Shown: piece by piece, positions 37,208 through 49,514 of the stretch
Layout: each line of letters begins with the position of its first letter
Position numbering within the stretch: the stretch's first letter is position 1
NCBI RefSeq assembly: GCF_000007705.1
Contig: NC_005085.1
Span: 1,869,752 to 1,933,751, forward strand
Direction of reading: 5' to 3'
Length of the DNA stretch: 64,000 bases
Source: Chromobacterium violaceum ATCC 12472
GTDB lineage: Bacteria; Pseudomonadota; Gammaproteobacteria; Burkholderiales; Chromobacteriaceae
The notes under the pieces: generated by a model
Seen by the model: the letters and a program-made list of their open reading frames with translations, nothing else
Told to the model about the DNA's origin: nothing
The model's database searches: none
Translations under genes and position numbers: made by a program

Positions 37208-40200
37208 TCACACCTTGCAGAACCCCAGCGCAGGGTGAAAGCGCCAGCCCTGGTGATGGTTCTGGTCAAACGGCAGCGACACGCAGCCGAAACGCCGCGC
37301 GCAGTCGGCCAGCGGCAGCTCAAGCTCCGCGGCCAGCCGTTCCAGTTCATTGAGGTAGCTCTCGTTGCTCCAGGGCGAGATGCCGTCCGCGCGGAACAGC
37401 GCCTCGTCGCTTATCCGATGCATCAGGTAATCGCTGGGCCGTTCGTTTTTCTGGTAGCGCTTGTCTCCTTCCGCCAGCCAGACCAAGTTGAAATCGTCCT
37501 CTTCCTCATTGGGCAGCAGCATCATTTCGCGCTCTTCCCGGTTTTGGCTGTCGCGGAAGGGTTGGCGGCGCAGCAGGCCGGCATGCAGCATCGCGTGTTT
37601 GATTTGCCAGCAGCTGGCGGCGCATAGCCTGGCCTGGGCGTCTTGTGGCCTGTCGCCGTTGAGCTCGGCGTTCAGCCGAACATGTTCCAGATCGGCCAGG
37701 CGGGTCTTGGGCTGGAGCGCGGCGCTCGGCAGCAGCCGCGGGCGGGCGTCCGGATGGCGGTATTCGTCCTCGCGCAGCAGCTGCGCCAGGTCGTGGCTGT
37801 CCAGCCGGTATTCCCTTTCGGTTTCGAAGCCGGGCCGGAGATAGGCTGCCTTGTCCGGTTCCAGCCAGCTCTTGATATTCTGTTGCAGGATCAAAAGGTT
37901 GAGCGGCGCGTAGGGTTCGGTCCAATGCCGCCGGACCCGGCCGGTCAGTTGAATCAGCGAACGCATGGATGAGGGCTCGGCTATCGCCCATGAATAGCAG
38001 TGGTCTCTTCCCACCTCGCTGACCGGCGACGACAGCGCGATGAACAGCTGGTCCGCAGCCGGGTTGGCGTCCAGGCGCTGGCGGATGTCGGGGAGCCGGA
38101 ACAGCGCTTGCCTGTCGTGGCGGGACAGCGCGGCGTCCAGCCGCCGCTCAATGGCGGAGCGCAGGAGCAGCGGGTATTGCGCGTGGTAGACGCAGAGGTG
38201 GATCTGCACGCCATCCAGCCGGCCCAGCGCGTAGAACGACTGGGCCAGTTGGTAGAGCTTGTCGATGTTGGCGATACGGATCAGCCCGACGCTGACGCGC
38301 TTGCCGCTGGCCGGATCGGTTTCCGCATTCAGCCGGTGCAGGCGCAGCGCGCCCTCGCGCAGGCGTTCGGCCAGCGCCGGGTAGAAGCTGGCGTTGCCAT
38401 GCCGCGGCAGGCCGGACAGGGGCAGCAGTTCGGCGGCGCGGCGCGGCGGCTGTTTGGCCAGCCATTGCGCGCGCGGCCGGGCGAAATCCAGATGGGCGGC
38501 GGCAAAGGCGGCGGCCTCGGCGCAATCGGCGGCGCGGGCGTCGTTTTCGTCCACCCACAGGCAGCAGACGTTCAGCGGCAAGCCGGGTTGGCCGCGGTTG
38601 GCCTGGTAGTGGCGGCGGCCGGCCAGGTAGGCGTCGAACAGGCAGCTCACCAGCGCCGGCGGCAGCGTGGCGGAGGACAACAGCACGCGGCTGCCCAACA
38701 GGCCGGCCCAATGAACCAGACGCGTCAGCGCGGGTAGATCTTCCATCGAGTAGTCGTCTATTTCGTCCAGCACGATGTCGGAGCTCATCAAGCGCAGCAT
38801 TGGCGCGATCTGCCGCCCGCCGCGCGCGCTTTCCGTGGCCGGCGTCAGATGATCGACAGTACAAACCAGGACCGGCGCCGCCAGCAGCGCGTTGAAGCGC
38901 GGATCGTGGCTGAGCTTTTGCAGCAGCGGATGGTCGGGATTGCCGTCGAAGCGGATATGGCTATCCTCGTCCAGCAGCGCTTGGCTGGATTCCGAACCGC
39001 TTTGCTCCGCCGCATTCGCATAGTGCTCGAACAGTTCGCGGCTGGCCGCGCCGCCGACGCGTATGGCGAGGTCGCCGTCATCCAGCCGCAGGCGGTCGCG
39101 CAGCGCGAGGCCGGTTTGCAGCGTCAGCGCGCGCAGGCCCAGCGCATAGGCGCAGCGCAAGCCGGCGGCAGGGTTGGCCAGCGCGTAGAGCAGGCGGGCA
39201 TTGGCAAGGGTTTTGCCGCAGCCGGTGGAGGCCAGGTTGACGATGAAGGCGCCGTGGGCGGCGGCCTTGTCGCGGATGCCCGCCGCCAGATCGAATGCCT
39301 TGTCCTGCCAGCGGAAACGAGGATCGGCGCTGCGTTGCCGCAGCGCCTTGTGCATCCCCAGCGCGGGCAGTTCGCGCGCGAGGCCGGGCAGGGCGCGGGC
39401 AGCGGCCAAAGCGTGGCGGGCCACGCCTGTCAGGTGTTCGGGCAGCGTTTGGTTGAAGCGGCGCTGCGGATCGTTTTTCAGCGTATTGGCGAAGGCGATG
39501 CGGTCCTCGTCTTCGCGTTGCCAGCGCTGTTTTACGGTCTGGCTGGAAAAATGGTGGTCGGCCAGCATCAGCAGCAGTCGGGAGATGTGCATCAGGTAGG
39601 CGTTGTCCAGCCATGGCGCCGGCTGGCCGGGCTGGCGCTTGAGCAGTTCGTTTGCCAGCGCCGCTGTTCTGTCGCGCCATAGCGCGTCGTCGCATGGCAG
39701 GCCGTAGGGAAAGGTCCAGTAAGTTTCGATTTCGCGGCGACCTGCCTCCGACAAGGGTTGGTTCCAGCCGGCATCCAGCTCGGCCAGACCGCTTTGCATG
39801 CGCAGGGCGGTGATGTCGCCGGCCTGTTGCGGCAGCCTGTGATGGCTGAGCACCAGCCAGCAGAGCGCTGCGGCCAGCGGCGGCAGCGCGCCGGGAGCGA
39901 ACGGTTTGGCATGGCGGGCATCCGCGTCCAGGCCGTCGCGCAGCTTGCGCGCCTTCAGCCGCTTGATCCAGCTTGCGCCGTCGATCTTTGCCGGATCCTG
40001 CAACCGTGACAACCAGCCGGCATCGTCGTCGTCGCCTACAAACGCCTGAAACAGCCGCAGCGATACCCATTCATGGCGATAGAGGTTGGCCCCGGCCGGG
40101 CCATTTGGACGCAGCCGGACCTGGAATGCCGAGCAGGCCTTGCCCAGATCGTGCAGCAGCGCAGCCAGGCCGGAGATCAGACGGATGTCCTCGCCGCTGA

Positions 40201-40519
40201 GCCAGTCGTTCTCGTCATCGGCCCGCAGCACATCGCGCTGGGTGGCGTTGGTGGGCACCGCGCCTTGGAGATTGAAGCGGCGGGCGTCGCCGACTATCCA
40301 CAACAGCTCGCTGTGGTCGCGTCCTCGTATCCAGTGGCAGGCGACGGAGGTGTTCTTGCGCGCGGTCTTGCGCAGCAGGCGGCGCAGCGTGTCCAGTCCA
40401 GCCTGAGTGATGGGCGTTTGCCAGACGCGGTCGCCGCGGCGCTCGGCGAACTGGTCCAGGATGCGGCGGGTTTCAGTCAGCGCCCGCTTGTCGCATTGCG
40501 AGATCAGCAGGATGTTCAT
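37208..40519 (-). CDS. cas3: Cas2-Cas3 fusion nuclease-helicase, type I-F
   Basis: This fusion degrades DNA marked by the Csy complex and, through its Cas2 part, joins Cas1 in spacer acquisition. It has 1103 residues. Residues 1-95 form a Cas2 domain (NILLISQCDKRALTETRRIL). The HD nuclease has LLHDLGK (His123, Asp124). The helicase shows Walker A STGCGKT (about 430), DEID (about 583), SSATLPP (about 617) and QLTGRVRRH (about 858). The ATG at 40519 overlaps the cas1 stop by four bases, replacing a longer frame to 40606. The gene ends 215 bases before csy1. Confidence 0.97.
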   Translation of the reverse strand: MNILLISQCDKRALTETRRILDQFAERRGDRVWQTPITQAGLDTLRRLLRKTARKNTSVACHWIRGRDHSELLWIVGDARRFNLQGAVPTNATQRDVLRADDENDWLSGEDIRLISGLAALLHDLGKACSAFQVRLRPNGPAGANLYRHEWVSLRLFQAFVGDDDDAGWLSRLQDPAKIDGASWIKRLKARKLRDGLDADARHAKPFAPGALPPLAAALCWLVLSHHRLPQQAGDITALRMQSGLAELDAGWNQPLSEAGRREIETYWTFPYGLPCDDALWRDRTAALANELLKRQPGQPAPWLDNAYLMHISRLLLMLADHHFSSQTVKQRWQREDEDRIAFANTLKNDPQRRFNQTLPEHLTGVARHALAAARALPGLARELPALGMHKALRQRSADPRFRWQDKAFDLAAGIRDKAAAHGAFIVNLASTGCGKTLANARLLYALANPAAGLRCAYALGLRALTLQTGLALRDRLRLDDGDLAIRVGGAASRELFEHYANAAEQSGSESSQALLDEDSHIRFDGNPDHPLLQKLSHDPRFNALLAAPVLVCTVDHLTPATESARGGRQIAPMLRLMSSDIVLDEIDDYSMEDLPALTRLVHWAGLLGSRVLLSSATLPPALVSCLFDAYLAGRRHYQANRGQPGLPLNVCCLWVDENDARAADCAEAAAFAAAHLDFARPRAQWLAKQPPRRAAELLPLSGLPRHGNASFYPALAERLREGALRLHRLNAETDPASGKRVSVGLIRIANIDKLYQLAQSFYALGRLDGVQIHLCVYHAQYPLLLRSAIERRLDAALSRHDRQALFRLPDIRQRLDANPAADQLFIALSSPVSEVGRDHCYSWAIAEPSSMRSLIQLTGRVRRHWTEPYAPLNLLILQQNIKSWLEPDKAAYLRPGFETEREYRLDSHDLAQLLREDEYRHPDARPRLLPSAALQPKTRLADLEHVRLNAELNGDRPQDAQARLCAASCWQIKHAMLHAGLLRRQPFRDSQNREEREMMLLPNEEEDDFNLVWLAEGDKRYQKNERPSDYLMHRISDEALFRADGISPWSNESYLNELERLAAELELPLADCARRFGCVSLPFDQNHHQGWRFHPALGFCKV

Positions 40520-41493
40520 CCATCCCGCCCCAGTTGCTCCGCGATGCGCTGAAGCTGATCGATCATGAAGTCCAGCGCCTCGCCGCGCGCCAGCTGTTCG
40601 ATGCATTGTTGGCGGAAGGTTTGTTCGTCGTCGCCCTTCATCGCGCTGACGAAGGCTTGCGGCAGGATGGCTGCGTCTTTGACCAAGTCCGCGGCGTCGA
40701 ACACCAGGCCGCCGCGGCGGGTTTTGCCGTGCAGGATAGCCAGGCTGTGCGGCAACCCCAACACCCAGGCGGCGGTGGCGCCGAGGCCGTAGGCCAGGTA
40801 GTTGCCGTGGTCCAGAAAACGGTTGGCTGGATCCACGCCGCCGCCGCGCTTGGCGCGCGTGAATTCGCCATAAGCGGTGGCTTGCGCCGCCAGCCGGAAC
40901 AGCTGTTTGGACAAGCGGGCCTCTTCCGTCAGCAGGGCGGTATGGTCCGGCGCGCGCTCCAGCGAGGCGAGGCTGGCGTCGAGCAGCTGTGTCAGCCGGG
41001 AGGGTTCGATTTCAAAGCCGGCCTCGCGCAACTGGCGGTTGTCCAGCCATTGCGCGCGGATGCGGGCAAGCCGCGCTTGCTGCAATTGTTTGGCGGCTTG
41101 CAGCCGTTTGTCGTCGTCGAACCAGAAGCGAGCCCACCATTGAAGGTATTCGGTGGGGCGGTATTCGCTTTGCGGCGACTGCCAGGCCACTTCCATTTCT
41201 ACTTCTCCGGCGCTGAACAGCGGCGTGCCGCCTCCGCCGCAGAATCCCACCATCACGCCGGCCTTGGCCAGTTCGCGCATCGCCGCCTGGGTAACGGAGG
41301 TGCCGGTGCCCAGCAACAGGGTGGTGGTGTTGGCGATGGGAATGTTCCAATACAGCGATTGCTTGCCGGCATCGGTGACGTATTCGACGCGGCCGCCGTT
41401 GACCAGCACCCGGCAGTGTTCCAGGTAGTAGAGGTTGGCTCGCTTGGAGTGAAGGATGGTTTTCAGATCGCCAGGGGTGAATGGCTCGCTCAT
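40516..41493 (-). CDS. cas1: Cas1, type I-F spacer integrase
   Basis: This is the metal-dependent integrase that inserts spacers at the leader-proximal repeat. It has 325 residues and the I-F opening LKTILHSKRANLYYLEHCRV. The C-terminal helical domain carries the metal ligands, with NYLAYGLGATAAWVLGLPHS, the conserved His in LAILHGKTRRGGLVFDAADL and the final Asp/Glu helix. It is first in the cas1-cas3 transcript and overlaps cas3. A palindrome upstream (41526-41540) may control it. Confidence 0.97.
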   Translation of the reverse strand: MSEPFTPGDLKTILHSKRANLYYLEHCRVLVNGGRVEYVTDAGKQSLYWNIPIANTTTLLLGTGTSVTQAAMRELAKAGVMVGFCGGGGTPLFSAGEVEMEVAWQSPQSEYRPTEYLQWWARFWFDDDKRLQAAKQLQQARLARIRAQWLDNRQLREAGFEIEPSRLTQLLDASLASLERAPDHTALLTEEARLSKQLFRLAAQATAYGEFTRAKRGGGVDPANRFLDHGNYLAYGLGATAAWVLGLPHSLAILHGKTRRGGLVFDAADLVKDAAILPQAFVSAMKGDDEQTFRQQCIEQLARGEALDFMIDQLQRIAEQLGRDG

Positions 41494-41525
41494 GGTCCGT
41501 GTCCGGCAGAGAGGAGGAGCGATAT

Positions 41526-41540
41526 TTTACTCAATGTAAA
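41526..41540. promoter_or_regulatory. Palindrome upstream of cas1
   Basis: TTTAC-TCAAT-GTAAA is a perfect 5-5-5 palindrome in an AT-rich patch centred 40 bases before the cas1 ATG, with partially symmetrical flanks (ATAT/TATT). Its position suits an operator over the cas1 promoter. The binding protein is unknown. Confidence 0.4.
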
Positions 41541-41622
41541 TATTTTCGCGTTGATGGGACGCAAGCCGATGCCGAATGTGTATGGCGCAGTCCCGAATCC
41601 GCGGAGGAGCCGAGGCGGGTTT

Positions 41623-42468
41623 TTATGTTTGCAGGCCCGCAAGAACATGGGCCCTCTGCTCATCGGAAATCGGCAGGACGGAGACCAGTTTTTCCTTGGA
41701 GACGCCCGGGATGTATTGGGCGATATTGCCGATGTCGGAAGGCAGCGCCGGATTGTCGGGGTTTTGCGTCAGATGGCGGGCGCAGTCGATGGCGATTTGC
41801 GCGATATGGGTGCGCGGCCTGTCGACGCCCCGTATCAGTTGGCTGATCATTTGCGGCAATTGCCAGACATCGGATAAAACCAGCGTCAATTGCCGGAAGG
41901 TGAATCCGGCGGTGTTCAATTGGGCGAGGCCGGTGCGGCTGGCGCGTCCGGATTCGAATTCCGCGATCGCCTCGGTCGGCAGTTCCGGGGCGAAATGCCA
42001 GAGCAGCAATTCACCGGTTTCGGAAAGCAGGGTGGCCAGGGAAATTTCCTCGGGGGAGGCGTCGGCGCGCAAATTCGACCAGGCGCGCGCGATGCTGGAC
42101 GCCATGACGGCGGTGGATACCGCCGCTTTCCAGCCCGAATGATCGACATTCACCACCGGGCTTCCCGCGATCAGCGAATACAATTCATCGCTGCCCAGCT
42201 GAAGTATGGTGCCCAGCTGGGTGGTGGTTTCCTTGCCCAGCCGCCTGGAGCGGTGCCGTTCGGCCTCTATCAGCAATTTGAGCGCCAGATAAGGATCGTC
42301 ATGGACGAAATCGACCATTTCCCGCGGCGAGAATTCCGGCGCGTCCTTGCCTTGCGACTTGAGCGTCTGGAAAACATCCCGGGTCGCCGATAAAACCGGG
42401 ATGTCCCTGTCTTTCAGATAGGCCGCCCACTGTTCAACACCCCAGCCTCGCTGGTGCCGGCTCAACAT
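41623..42468 (-). CDS. HDOD domain protein
   Basis: This HDOD-domain (degenerate HD) output protein of 281 residues is of the type that regulates signalling or stress programmes without catalysis. Family features include VLSATRDVFQTLKSQ, FSPREMVDFVHDDPYLALKL, SLATLLSETGELLLWHFAPE and a C-terminal NIAQYIPGVSKEKL. The catalytic His-Asp pair of true HD enzymes is absent. The ATG at 42468 follows GGAG; a longer frame to 42615 has no such site. It lies alone upstream of cas1 in the same direction, 129 bases apart, with no obvious functional link. The 42469-42683 stretch holds no gene. Confidence 0.85.
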   Translation of the reverse strand: MLSRHQRGWGVEQWAAYLKDRDIPVLSATRDVFQTLKSQGKDAPEFSPREMVDFVHDDPYLALKLLIEAERHRSRRLGKETTTQLGTILQLGSDELYSLIAGSPVVNVDHSGWKAAVSTAVMASSIARAWSNLRADASPEEISLATLLSETGELLLWHFAPELPTEAIAEFESGRASRTGLAQLNTAGFTFRQLTLVLSDVWQLPQMISQLIRGVDRPRTHIAQIAIDCARHLTQNPDNPALPSDIGNIAQYIPGVSKEKLVSVLPISDEQRAHVLAGLQT

Positions 42469-42683
42469 GATGCTCTGCTCCGAAAATCGTCGCGCTCCGT
42501 TTTCTGGCGTGTCGGACGGATTTCGCCTGGACCCGCAGGCCGATAGCGACTCGGGAAATACGCTGCCCCTGTTTTCATGATAATTCAGCTTGCAGCATTC
42601 AGTGTTTAAAAACATCCGGATTCGCGACTGCTGGCTTAAAACCCGCGGCGGTTTTCCGCGTGTGCTTGCCGTGGCGCGAAAGG

Positions 42684-42710
42684 AAACGAGGGCGCGCGGC
42701 CCTCGTTTGT
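42684..42710 (-). terminator. Terminator of the leucine catabolic cluster
   Basis: A 9-bp stem (AAACGAGGG with CCCTCGTTT) with a seven-base loop lies 22 bases after the acetoacetyl-CoA synthetase stop. The minus strand continues TTTCCTTT. Confidence 0.65.
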
Positions 42711-42732
42711 CAATGGCATGCGTGGTCGCCGC

Positions 42733-44694
<1,962 letters not shown>

Positions 44695-44806
44695 GATTTC
44701 TCCTGTGGCGGCCCGCGATGTTTTTTGATTGGAAGGGCGAGCCGGCCGGTATGATTCGGGCTCCGTCAACGCTCGGCGCGCGGCGGCGGAACGAGAGTCG
44801 GCAGGC

Positions 44807-45700
44807 CTAGCCCTGGCGGCCGAGCGCGTGCGCCAATTTGGAGGCGGGGGGCTTGCCCAGCGCGTCGGCGATGAACCAGGCGACGTCCACCAGTTTAGTG
44901 AGATCGATGCCAGTGTGGTAGCCCTCGCCGGCCAGCAGATAGGCGACGTCTTCCGTGGCGACGTTGCCGGATGCCCCGCGCGCGTACGGGCAGCCGCCCA
45001 GTCCCGCCACCGAAGCGTCGAACACGCGCAGGCCGACATCCAGCGCCGCGCGGATGTTGGCGACGGCCATGCCATAGGTGTCGTGGAAATGGCCGGCCAG
45101 CTGCCCGGCCGGCAGGACGTCCAGCACCGCGTCCAGCATCTCGCGCACCGAAGCCGGGGTGCCCACGCCTATGGTGTCGCCCAGCGAGATTTCGTAGCAG
45201 CCCAGATCCGCCAGCGCCTTGGCCACGTCGGCCACCTTGTGCGGGGCGATCCGGCCCTCGTAAGGGCAGCCGACCACGCAGGACACGTAGCCGCGCACCT
45301 TGACGCCTGCGTCCAGCGCGCGGCGGGCCACGCTGGCGAAGCGCTGCAGGCTTTCGGCGATGCTGGCGTTGATGTTCTTCTGGCTGAAGCTTTCGCTGGC
45401 GGCGCCGAACACGGCGATCTCGCGGGCGCCGGCTGCCAGCGCGGCGTCCAGGCCCATGTCGTTGGGCACCAGCACCGGGTAGGCGATGGCGCCGGTTGTG
45501 TCGAGCGCGGCCAGCACTTCGGCGCTGCCCGCCATCTGCGGCACCCATTTGGGCGAAACGAAGGCGCCGGCCTCGATCGCGGACAGGCCGGTTCCGGCCA
45601 GGCGGCGGATCAGCTCCAGCTTGATTTCGGCGCTCAGCGGCCGTTTTTCGTTCTGCAGCCCGTCGCGCGGGCCCACTTCCACTATCTTGACGCTCTGCAT
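44807..45700 (-). CDS. mvaB: Hydroxymethylglutaryl-CoA lyase
   Basis: This enzyme splits HMG-CoA into acetyl-CoA and acetoacetate, the last committed step of leucine breakdown. It has 297 residues in a TIM barrel. VEVGPRDGLQNE (metal-binding Asp), SGHFHDTYG-like (here LAGHFHDTYGMA) and the catalytic Cys in the glycine loop GLGGCPYARGASGN are intact. It is also known as liuE/yngG in liu operons. It follows the GyrI-like gene by nine bases and so belongs to the liu transcript. Confidence 0.96.
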   Translation of the reverse strand: MQSVKIVEVGPRDGLQNEKRPLSAEIKLELIRRLAGTGLSAIEAGAFVSPKWVPQMAGSAEVLAALDTTGAIAYPVLVPNDMGLDAALAAGAREIAVFGAASESFSQKNINASIAESLQRFASVARRALDAGVKVRGYVSCVVGCPYEGRIAPHKVADVAKALADLGCYEISLGDTIGVGTPASVREMLDAVLDVLPAGQLAGHFHDTYGMAVANIRAALDVGLRVFDASVAGLGGCPYARGASGNVATEDVAYLLAGEGYHTGIDLTKLVDVAWFIADALGKPPASKLAHALGRQG

Positions 45701-45709
45701 GGCTTTCCT

Positions 45710-46219
45710 TCAGCGCTTGGGCTGGATGGGGATGTAGATGTCCATCTGCAGCGTGTCCCGGCCCGGCGCGCAGCGCCCGTCGTAGCGTTCGAAGGATGCG
45801 CCGGCGGCGTGCTCCCACTTGGCGGACGCGGGCAGCCAGTTCTGGTAGATGTGCTGCCAGGTGGCGACGATGGCGTCGCCGAAACTGGCCGGGTCGGCGG
45901 CCGGCGGCGTGGTGAACACCGCGTACTTGGCCGGGGCCACGTTTCGGCGCTCGCTGTCCGGCGGCGGCGTGCCGTCCGCCGGGCATTCCATCGCGATCAG
46001 GTAGCGGAAGGCACCGGTTTCCGGGTTGAAGTCGCAGGTGACGCCGTATTCCGGCGCGTGGGGCTTGCCCAGCGCGTCCAGCAGCGGCTGGCGCAGTCGT
46101 TTGGCGTAATCATCCCAAAAAGCGGGAATCTGGCGCAGGTTATCGCCGTTTTCCAGCCGGGTGGGGATGCTGTAGCCGGCCAGGGACAGGCCGGGATGAT
46201 TGATGATGACGGGTTCCAT
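45710..46219 (-). CDS. GyrI-like small-molecule-binding domain protein
   Basis: This stand-alone GyrI/AraC effector-binding (SBM) domain has 169 residues. The family pattern appears in IPAFWDDYAKRL, YGVTCDFNPETGAFRYLIAM and YAVFTTPPA...TWQHIYQNWLPAS, ending DIYIPIQ. These domains bind or detoxify small hydrophobic compounds; here a ligand from the branched-chain acyl-CoA route is plausible by context only. The ATG at 46219 is chosen at the conserved start. It lies between the TPR gene (10 bases) and HMG-CoA lyase (9 bases), clearly in the operon. Confidence 0.82.
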   Translation of the reverse strand: MEPVIINHPGLSLAGYSIPTRLENGDNLRQIPAFWDDYAKRLRQPLLDALGKPHAPEYGVTCDFNPETGAFRYLIAMECPADGTPPPDSERRNVAPAKYAVFTTPPAADPASFGDAIVATWQHIYQNWLPASAKWEHAAGASFERYDGRCAPGRDTLQMDIYIPIQPKR

Positions 46220-46229
46220 GTCGGTCTCG

Positions 46230-46712
46230 TTACCAGGTTCGGTCCAGGTCTTCCGCATAGAAGCGGATGGCGCGGCGGTAGGCGCGGATGCCGTTGTCGG
46301 CGCTGCCGTCGGCCAGCAGCGCGAGCAGGCTCTGCGTGGCTTCCTTGTGCTGGCCGCGGTTGTACAGCGCCATTGCCAGAAAAGTGCGCAGCGCATGGTG
46401 TTCGGGAAACCGCTGCACGCCCTCCCGCAGCGCGGTTTCGGCTTCGTCGAAGCGGCCCAGCGCGCGATGGCTGCTGCCCAGTCCCAGCCAGGCTTCGGCC
46501 GCGGTGTCGCCGCTCAAGCCCAGCTCCAGCGCCTGCTGGTAATGGGGAATGGCTTCCGCTTCCAGGCCCAGGCTGTCGTGGATGCAGGCGGCGAGGTAGT
46601 GCAGGTCGGCATGCTGGGGCTGGTGTTGCAGCAGCTCCAGCGCCTGGCGGCGCGCGGCCTCGTGCTCCCCGCGCCGGCGCAGTTGCTGGATGTTTTCCAG
46701 GGCGATATGCAT
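46230..46712 (-). CDS. Tetratricopeptide-repeat protein in the leucine cluster
   Basis: This cytoplasmic TPR protein of 160 residues has about three to four repeats with the usual A-x-x-x-L and G-x-x-x-x-A spacing (LHYLAACIHDSLGLEAEAIP, AWLGLGSSHRALGRFDEAET). There is no signal peptide. The ATG at 46712 is used, although AAGGA stands only one base before it; a start further upstream near the liuD stop is possible. Function is unknown; TPRs mediate protein contacts, so it may scaffold enzymes of the pathway, by context only. Confidence 0.75.
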   Translation of the reverse strand: MHIALENIQQLRRRGEHEAARRQALELLQHQPQHADLHYLAACIHDSLGLEAEAIPHYQQALELGLSGDTAAEAWLGLGSSHRALGRFDEAETALREGVQRFPEHHALRTFLAMALYNRGQHKEATQSLLALLADGSADNGIRAYRRAIRFYAEDLDRTW

Positions 46713-46746
46713 ATCCTTGCCTTTGGTTGCTATGGTAATGACTTCG

Positions 46747-48702
<1,956 letters not shown>

Positions 48703-48715
48703 GGCGTTATCCTTG

Positions 48716-49504
48716 TTATTCCTGCCATTTCGGCGCGCGTTTGTCGAAGAACGAAGCCAGCCCCTCGCGGGCCTCGTCGCCGGCGCGGATGGAGGCGATG
48801 CGGCCGGCGGTGCGCTCCAGCAGCTGGTCGTCCCAGGGCGAGCCTTCGCGCAGCTCGGCCAGCAGCAGCTTGGCCTCGCGCAAGGCGCCGGGCGCGCCCT
48901 TGGCCAGCTCCTCGGCGATCTCGGCCACGCGCGCGTCCAGCAGTTCCTCGCTGACCAGTTCGTGGATCAGGCCCAGCTTCAGCGCGGTGCCGGCGGTGAT
49001 GCGCTCGGCGGACAGGAAGTAGCGCCGGGCCTGGCGCGGGCCGATGGCGTCGGCGACGTAGGGGCCGATGGTGGCGGGGACCAGGCCCAGCCGCACCTCG
49101 GTCAGCGCGAATTTGGCGGCGTCGGTGGCGATGGCGACGTCGCAGACCGCGGCCAGGCCGGTGCCGCCGGCCATCGCCGCGCCGTGGATGCGGGCGATCA
49201 CCGGCTTGGCGCTGCGGTAGATGCCCTTCAGCATGGCGGCCAGCTTTTGCGCGTCGGCCAGGTTTTCCGCCTCGCTGTAGCCGGCGGCGCGACGCATCCA
49301 GTCCAGGTCGGCGCCGGCGCAGAAGCTCTTGCCGCGGCCGGCCAGCACGATGACGCGAACGGCCTCGTTGCGGTTCAGCTGGCGCATCGCCTCGGTCAGC
49401 TCGGCGATCAGCACCTCGTTCAGCGCGTTGTGCAGCTCCGGCCGGTTCAGCCAGACGGTGGCCACCTTGCCGGTTTGCTCGATTTGCAGCGTGGTGTAGC
49501 TCAT
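48716..49504 (-). CDS. liuC: Methylglutaconyl-CoA hydratase
   Basis: This crotonase-fold enzyme hydrates 3-methylglutaconyl-CoA to HMG-CoA. It has 262 residues. Oxyanion-hole motifs are GRGKSFCAGADLDWMRR and HGAAMAGGTGLAAVCDVAIA; the catalytic-side motif is FALTEVRLGLVPATIGPYV, whose Glu replaces the second glutamate of classical hydratases. Two ATGs in tandem (49507 and 49504) follow GAGGAG; the second has better spacing. It lies between liuB and liuD in the operon. Confidence 0.92.
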   Translation of the reverse strand: MSYTTLQIEQTGKVATVWLNRPELHNALNEVLIAELTEAMRQLNRNEAVRVIVLAGRGKSFCAGADLDWMRRAAGYSEAENLADAQKLAAMLKGIYRSAKPVIARIHGAAMAGGTGLAAVCDVAIATDAAKFALTEVRLGLVPATIGPYVADAIGPRQARRYFLSAERITAGTALKLGLIHELVSEELLDARVAEIAEELAKGAPGALREAKLLLAELREGSPWDDQLLERTAGRIASIRAGDEAREGLASFFDKRAPKWQE

Positions 49505-49514
49505 CATCCGCTCC

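Noticed and set aside
37075-37353. A plus-strand frame beginning MLKLIWHF that runs through the degenerate repeats into cas3 antisense
   Set aside because: It continues into antisense cas3 sequence with cas3-shadow composition; the repeat hairpins explain the region better. A product starting at 37114 cannot be wholly excluded.
41500-41622. Search for the missing N-terminal half of the LysR remnant upstream of cas1
   Set aside because: Translation of this stretch on the minus strand gives no LysR helix-turn-helix, so the locus is not a clean insertion into that gene.
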